Source: Bacteroidales bacterium
GTDB taxonomy: Bacteria > Bacteroidota > Bacteroidia > Bacteroidales > UBA932
Direction: 5' to 3'
NCBI GenBank assembly: GCA_017473705.1
Contig: JAFUJQ010000029.1
Location: 124,001-188,000 of the forward strand
Length of the DNA: 64,000 nt
Shown: positions 60,342-64,000 of the stretch, piece after piece
Position numbering within the stretch: the first letter of the stretch is position 1
Layout: each line of letters begins with the position of its first letter
Position numbers and translations under genes: made by a program
Notes under the pieces: model-generated
The model's database searches: none
What the model saw: the letters and a program-made list of their open reading frames with translations, nothing else
Told to the model about the DNA's origin: nothing

Positions 60342-61372
60342 AAAAGTCCGCGATTCTCCTCATATATACAGGAGGAACAATAGGCATGAAGGTGGATGAG
60401 GACCTGCAAGCCCTCACACCTTTCGACTTCAGCCAGATTCTGGATGAAGTTCCAGAACTGAAGAAATTCGCATACAGGATCGACTCATACACATTCTCGC
60501 CGCTGATCGACTCATCAGATGTCGAGCCCTCCCTTTGGGTTTCCCTCGCAGATCTGATCGAGCGCAAATATGACGACTACGACGGATTCGTCATCCTGCA
60601 CGGAACAGACACCATGGCCTACTCGGCATCCGCATTAAGCTTCATGATAGAAGGACTGACCAAGCCTGTCATATTCACCGGAAGCCAGCTCCCTATCGGC
60701 AGTCCGAGGACGGACGGAAAGGAAAACCTCATTTCATCAGTAGAGATTGCTGCGGCAAAGGACGAAGATGGACATGCGCTTGTGCCGGAAGTGTGCATAT
60801 GCTTCGACAGCATCCTGATGAGAGGATGTCGCACGAGCAAGATGAACGCAGACAACTTCAGAGCCTTCCGTTCGGAGAATCTGCAGCCTCTGGCCGAGGC
60901 CGGCATCAACATCAGATACAACACCGCCATTATCCTCAAACCGTCCGACTGGGATGCCAGACCGATATTCAGAAAGAACCTCGACACGCGGGTGTCGATT
61001 CTGAAGATGCACCCTGGAATAACACCTCAGATCGTCAGGGAAATCCTCTGCAGCAGCGACACCAGGGCGGTCATCATCGAGACATACGGCGCCGGAAACG
61101 CACCTTCGAAAGAATGGTTCCTGGAAACGGTCAAGAACGCCGACGCAATGGGCAAGATCATACTCAATGTGACCCAATGCATAGCAGGCAGCGTGAACAT
61201 GGACATATACGCCACGGGCAAATGCCTGAAGGACATAGGCGTGATCAGCGGATATGACAGCACGACCGAAAGCGCCCTGGCGAAACTCTTCTATCTCATG
61301 GGCGTATGCCAGGACAATGCCACTGTAAAAGACCTTCTGAAACTGAACCTGAGGGGAGAAATATCAAAATAA
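60338..61372 (+). CDS. ansA: Type I (cytoplasmic) L-asparaginase
   Basis: 344 residues without a signal peptide. Catalytic motifs IYTGGTIGM (Thr14) and HGTDTMAY (Thr90, Asp91) and a C-terminal domain of AnsA type are present. It hydrolyses asparagine to aspartate and ammonia. Translationally coupled to tatD. The 134-nt gap after it is A/T-rich; it contains a weak ACCGC/GCGGT hairpin (61406-61425) without a U tract, and nothing else that I can assign. Confidence 0.95.
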   Translation: MKKSAILLIYTGGTIGMKVDEDLQALTPFDFSQILDEVPELKKFAYRIDSYTFSPLIDSSDVEPSLWVSLADLIERKYDDYDGFVILHGTDTMAYSASALSFMIEGLTKPVIFTGSQLPIGSPRTDGKENLISSVEIAAAKDEDGHALVPEVCICFDSILMRGCRTSKMNADNFRAFRSENLQPLAEAGINIRYNTAIILKPSDWDARPIFRKNLDTRVSILKMHPGITPQIVREILCSSDTRAVIIETYGAGNAPSKEWFLETVKNADAMGKIILNVTQCIAGSVNMDIYATGKCLKDIGVISGYDSTTESALAKLFYLMGVCQDNATVKDLLKLNLRGEISK

Positions 61373-61506
61373 TTATTGCCGATTGAAAATAAATTGCTAA
61401 ATTGCACCGCATTTTATGAGGCGGTATGTGTTACCCGCTCGATAAAAGAGATATTAACTAAAAACAAATCAATAACTTTATTAATCAAAAACACACAAAA
61501 ACAATT

Positions 61507-62295
61507 ATGAAAAAAATTTTCATGTTTTTGGCAGTAATGGGCGTTATGGCCTTTTCTGCACAGAACGCAGCAGCTCAGGACGAGCAGCCTGCTGACACTA
61601 CAGCAACTGAGGTAGTAGCTGAGACTACTGAGGCTACTGACGCACTTCCTGAGGAGGTTCCTATGCACCAGGCCCTCAAGACAAAGTTCATTGAAGGTGG
61701 TGCAGGCTTCATGGCACTCGTAATCGCCTGCCTTATCCTCGGTCTCGCTCTCTGTATCGAGCGTATCCTTTACCTCTCATTCTCAAAGACCAACACCAAG
61801 AAGCTTCTCGCTAAGATCGAGGAGGCTCTCAAGAACGGTGGCGTTGAGGCTGCAACAGAGGTTTGCCGCAACACTCGCGGTCCTGTAGCATCTATCTTCA
61901 CTCAGGCATTCCTTCGTCTTGCTGACGGCCAGAGCCTTGAGGAGGTTGAGAAGTCAGTGGTTTCTTATGGCGGAGTTGCTGCAAGCCAGATGGAGCAGAA
62001 CCTTTCATGGATCTCTCTCTTCATCGCTATCGCTCCTTCACTCGGATTCTTGGGTACAGTTATCGGTATGATCCAGGCATTCGACGCCATCATGGTTGCA
62101 GGTGACATGTCTCCAGCAGTCGTAGCAGGTGGTATGAAGGTCGCTTTGATTACTACAGTCGGCGGTTTGATCGTTGCCGTTATCCTTCAGATCTTCTACA
62201 ACTACATCCTTTCACAGGTTGAGTCTCTCACAATCGACATGGAGGACGCAACTATCTCATTGATGGATATCTTGGTAAAGTATCAGGGAAAATAA
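61507..62295 (+). CDS. exbB: ExbB/TolQ/MotA-family proton channel protein
   Basis: 262 residues. Unlike enterobacterial ExbB it begins with a signal-like segment (MKKIFMFLAVMGVMAFSAQNAAAQ) and an acidic T/E/A-rich periplasmic stretch (about 25-55), as is usual in Bacteroidota. Three membrane segments follow, the last two in the conserved MotA/TolQ/ExbB domain (SLFIAIAPSLGFLGTVIGMIQAF and GGMKVALITTVGGLIVAVI). It forms the proton-driven motor for TonB-dependent import, which would power the SusC protein at 19635. First of four linked genes. Confidence 0.94.
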   Translation: MKKIFMFLAVMGVMAFSAQNAAAQDEQPADTTATEVVAETTEATDALPEEVPMHQALKTKFIEGGAGFMALVIACLILGLALCIERILYLSFSKTNTKKLLAKIEEALKNGGVEAATEVCRNTRGPVASIFTQAFLRLADGQSLEEVEKSVVSYGGVAASQMEQNLSWISLFIAIAPSLGFLGTVIGMIQAFDAIMVAGDMSPAVVAGGMKVALITTVGGLIVAVILQIFYNYILSQVESLTIDMEDATISLMDILVKYQGK

Positions 62296-62314
62296 CAATT
62301 GACTTTTCTTTAAA

Positions 62315-62746
62315 ATGAAATACACAAAAATCTTAAAATGGGTCCTGGCGGTATTGTTCGCAGTGGGCGTTGTGTTCAGCTTCTACGGCTTCCTCGTAGG
62401 ATTTGAGACCAACGGAAACGCTCCTGTCGACAACATGCTCTACTGCGCCTATGGATTTGCACTTGTCGCAATCCTCTCCGTTCTTTTCGGTGTGGTTGTG
62501 ATTGGTGGAATCAACGATCCGAAGAGCCTTCTCAAGCTCCTCATCGGTCTCGTTGCAGTGGTTGCAGTGGTTGCAGTTGCATACGTACTTGCTCCAGGAA
62601 CACCAGCCGTAGGATATCTCGGCGACCCTGTTTCAGACGCAACACTTAAAATGACCGACACATTCCTCAACCTTACATACTTCCTCTTCGGAGGCGCTAT
62701 CCTTGCGCTTATCGTAGGATGGATTGTCGGTGCAACTCGTAAATAA
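62315..62746 (+). CDS. Four-helix membrane protein of the exb operon
   Basis: 143 residues with four predicted membrane segments (ILKWVLAVLFAVGVVFSFYGF, FALVAILSVLFGVVVI, LLIGLVAVVAVVAVAYVL, LFGGAILALIVGWIVG). No catalytic residues are visible. It lies between exbB (19-nt gap) and the first exbD (8-nt gap). Small membrane proteins at this place are seen in other Bacteroidales exb operons; they may be assembly or accessory subunits. Function is not known. Confidence 0.85.
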   Translation: MKYTKILKWVLAVLFAVGVVFSFYGFLVGFETNGNAPVDNMLYCAYGFALVAILSVLFGVVVIGGINDPKSLLKLLIGLVAVVAVVAVAYVLAPGTPAVGYLGDPVSDATLKMTDTFLNLTYFLFGGAILALIVGWIVGATRK

Positions 62747-62754
62747 TTGACACC

Positions 62755-63330
62755 ATGGGTAAGAAAACACCAGAAATCAATTCAAGTTCAACGGCGGATA
62801 TGGCATTCCTCCTGCTCTGCTTCTTCATGATGACAACCACCATGGATCAGGACAAGGGTCTGCAGCGTCGTCTCCCTCCTATGCCTGACCCAAATCAGAA
62901 GGTAGAGGATCAGAAGGTTAATCGCCGCAACATCATCATTGTGAAGATTAACTCAGCCGATAGACTTCTTGCTGGTACTGAACCTATGCACGTCAGCCAA
63001 CTCAAAGACAAGATCAAAGAGTTCCTCACAAACCCTGCAGACGATCCGAATCTTCCAGAGAAGGAAGAAATCGAAATCGAAGGATTCGGCCCTTGTATGG
63101 TTTCCAAGGGAGTCATCTCACTCCAGAACGACCGTGGTACCAGCTACCAGGCATATATGGCAGTTCAGAACGAGCTCGTAAAGGCCGTTAACGAACTCCG
63201 TGACGAGTGGGCCATGGCAAACTTCGGAAAGCTCTATATCAAGTGCGACGAAGACGAGCAGGTCATTGTAAGAAAGGCAGTTCCTCAGAACATTTCAGAG
63301 GCAGAGCCTAAGGATGTTTCCAAGAAATAA
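62755..63330 (+). CDS. exbD: ExbD/TolR-family protein (first copy)
   Basis: 191 residues. A short cytoplasmic N-terminus (PEINSSSTADMAFLLLCFFM) leads into the single membrane segment with the conserved Asp (STADMAF), then a periplasmic domain of about 140 residues. The Asp is the expected proton carrier. The periplasmic part is longer than in E. coli ExbD. Downstream partner of exbB. Confidence 0.93.
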   Translation: MGKKTPEINSSSTADMAFLLLCFFMMTTTMDQDKGLQRRLPPMPDPNQKVEDQKVNRRNIIIVKINSADRLLAGTEPMHVSQLKDKIKEFLTNPADDPNLPEKEEIEIEGFGPCMVSKGVISLQNDRGTSYQAYMAVQNELVKAVNELRDEWAMANFGKLYIKCDEDEQVIVRKAVPQNISEAEPKDVSKK

Positions 63331-63347
63331 AATAGGAGAATAGCAAT

Positions 63348-63818
63348 ATGTCAAGATTCAAGAATAAAGAGAAAAGGACAGTACCACAGCCACCTTCAGG
63401 CTCTCTGTCCGACATCGTCTTCATGCTGTTGTTCTTCTTCATGGTGACAACCACAATGCGTGAGACTGAGAATAAAGTCGTAGTAAGGCTTCCGGAAGCT
63501 TCCGAGATCGCCAAGCTGGAAAGAAAGGACCTTTCTTCATACATCAACATCGGTACCCCTATCAGAAGCCTCCAGGGCCAGTATGGTAACGATTCACGTA
63601 TCCAGCTCAACGACTCATTCAAGACAGTGAACGAGATCCGCGACTTCATCGCTGCAGAGCGTGACGCGATGTCTGAGGCTGACAGGTCATTCATGACAGT
63701 AGTGATCAAGGCTGACGAAAGCACCCGTATGGGTATCGTTACTGATGTTAAGCAGGAGCTCCGTAAGTGCTCTGCCCTTAAGATCATGTACACAGCCAGA
63801 AAACCGGCAGATGAGTAA
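63348..63818 (+). CDS. exbD: ExbD/TolR-family protein (second copy)
   Basis: 156 residues. PPSGSLSDIVFMLLFFFMVTTTM contains the membrane segment with its conserved Asp (SLSDIVF). The periplasmic domain is followed by a basic C-terminus (ELRKCSALKIMYTARKP). Two different ExbD subunits per operon are typical for this phylum, and the motor may be a hetero-assembly. The terminator at 63841 ends the operon. A TonB gene does not follow directly within the window. Confidence 0.93.
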   Translation: MSRFKNKEKRTVPQPPSGSLSDIVFMLLFFFMVTTTMRETENKVVVRLPEASEIAKLERKDLSSYINIGTPIRSLQGQYGNDSRIQLNDSFKTVNEIRDFIAAERDAMSEADRSFMTVVIKADESTRMGIVTDVKQELRKCSALKIMYTARKPADE

Positions 63819-63840
63819 TTTACTTATGCATACTGAAGAA

Positions 63841-63867
63841 AGCAGTCCTCAAGGGCTGCTTTTTTTT
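63841..63867 (+). terminator. Rho-independent terminator of the exb operon
   Basis: AGCAGTCCT loop CA AGGGCTGCT (one T-G wobble) followed by a run of eight T. It starts 23 nt after the stop at 63818. Confidence 0.9.
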
Positions 63868-63901
63868 GTGTATCACAGGTACAGATTTTAAAGAAAATAG
63901 A

Positions 63902-63909
63902 TAAATTTG
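63902..63909 (+). promoter_or_regulatory. -7 box (TAAATTTG) of the last gene
   Basis: Perfect TAnnTTTG 37 nt before the ATG at 63946, right after the exb terminator. The -33 side is not clear. Confidence 0.45.
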
Positions 63910-63945
63910 TAGGATTGATAGAATAATCCGACAAACAATAACACA

Positions 63946-64000
63946 ATGAAAAAGATTTTACTTATCGTCGCAGTAATTGCAGCAGCCATGTCACTGAACG
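63946..64000 (+). CDS. Exported protein, N-terminus (partial)
   Basis: Only 18 codons lie in the window: MKKILLIVAVIAAAMSLN. This is the start of a signal peptide, so the product is exported. It has its own promoter after the exb terminator. Identity cannot be given. Confidence 0.75.
   Translation, partial: MKKILLIVAVIAAAMSLN

Noticed and set aside
61373..61506. Small RNA or terminator between ansA and exbB
   Set aside because: A 5-bp ACCGC/GCGGT hairpin with a 10-nt loop and no U tract is too weak; otherwise only A/T-rich leader with a short AAATTGC direct repeat.
1..64000. CRISPR arrays, tRNA or rRNA genes, insertion sequences, prophage or defence systems
   Set aside because: Looked for regularly spaced repeats, tRNA-like cloverleaf ends and transposase, integrase or nuclease motifs; none were found. 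Gene-free gaps are all under 170 nt.

Overview
The window looks like a chromosomal segment of a Bacteroidota (Bacteroidales-type) bacterium with roughly 50% GC. Evidence for this is a SusC/SusD operon, many signal-peptidase-II lipoproteins, Omp28-like, DUF4988 (PL29 N-terminal), DUF4843, DUF6029 and BT_3928-type families, ExbB/ExbD clusters, start codons without clear Shine-Dalgarno sequences, and promoters of the Bacteroides form (TTG, about 19-20 nt, TAnnTTTG). The genus cannot be fixed from this sequence alone. I saw no rRNA, tRNA, CRISPR array, transposase, integrase or phage gene. All start choices and family names come from reading the sequence, not from database searches.

Layout. 1-4770: start of lpxD (minus strand) divergent from the rimP-nusA-infB operon, whose leader carries a terminator-like hairpin. 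4784-4917: a large nested inverted repeat between convergent operons. 4936-40340: a region dominated by exported proteins. It holds a DUF4988 lipoprotein with an S41 protease; an Omp28-like/fibronectin-like lipoprotein pair; a six-gene susCD operon (22676 down to 13213) with DUF4843, PKD-like, TlpA and TIG/DUF4595-like members; a seven-gene minus-strand operon (33665 down to 22790) of a TlpA-like thioredoxin, a DUF6029 outer-membrane protein, three Omp28-like lipoproteins and two large cysteine-bearing lipoproteins; then folP, divergent tmk and a BT_3928/MauE-like membrane protein; and another overlapping Omp28-like/lipoprotein pair.

40500-63818: mostly housekeeping. purB; a DivIC/FtsB-like protein; a CPBP protease; a three-gene operon with an AmgK-like kinase fused to a RapZ C-terminal domain, a MurU-like nucleotidyltransferase and YccF; an NAD-salvage pair (pncB-pncA); a putative porin coupled to a short MltF-like lytic transglycosylase; a five-gene pyrE operon (pyrE, SRPBCC, RNA cytosine methylase, TPR protein, LolE-like permease); a NUDIX hydrolase; queA; dprA; tatD-ansA; and exbB-membrane protein-exbD-exbD. 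A new exported-protein gene begins at 63946 and runs off the end.

The most notable theme is thiol chemistry across the envelope. Five Omp28-like lipoproteins, each with an Ig-like front domain and one CxxC, plus two TlpA-like proteins and a MauE-like membrane protein with a CGC motif, lie among large surface-type lipoproteins that are unusually rich in cysteine. Some of the latter carry metal-site-like clusters. A membrane-to-surface disulfide relay or a cysteine/metal handling system is an inference worth testing.
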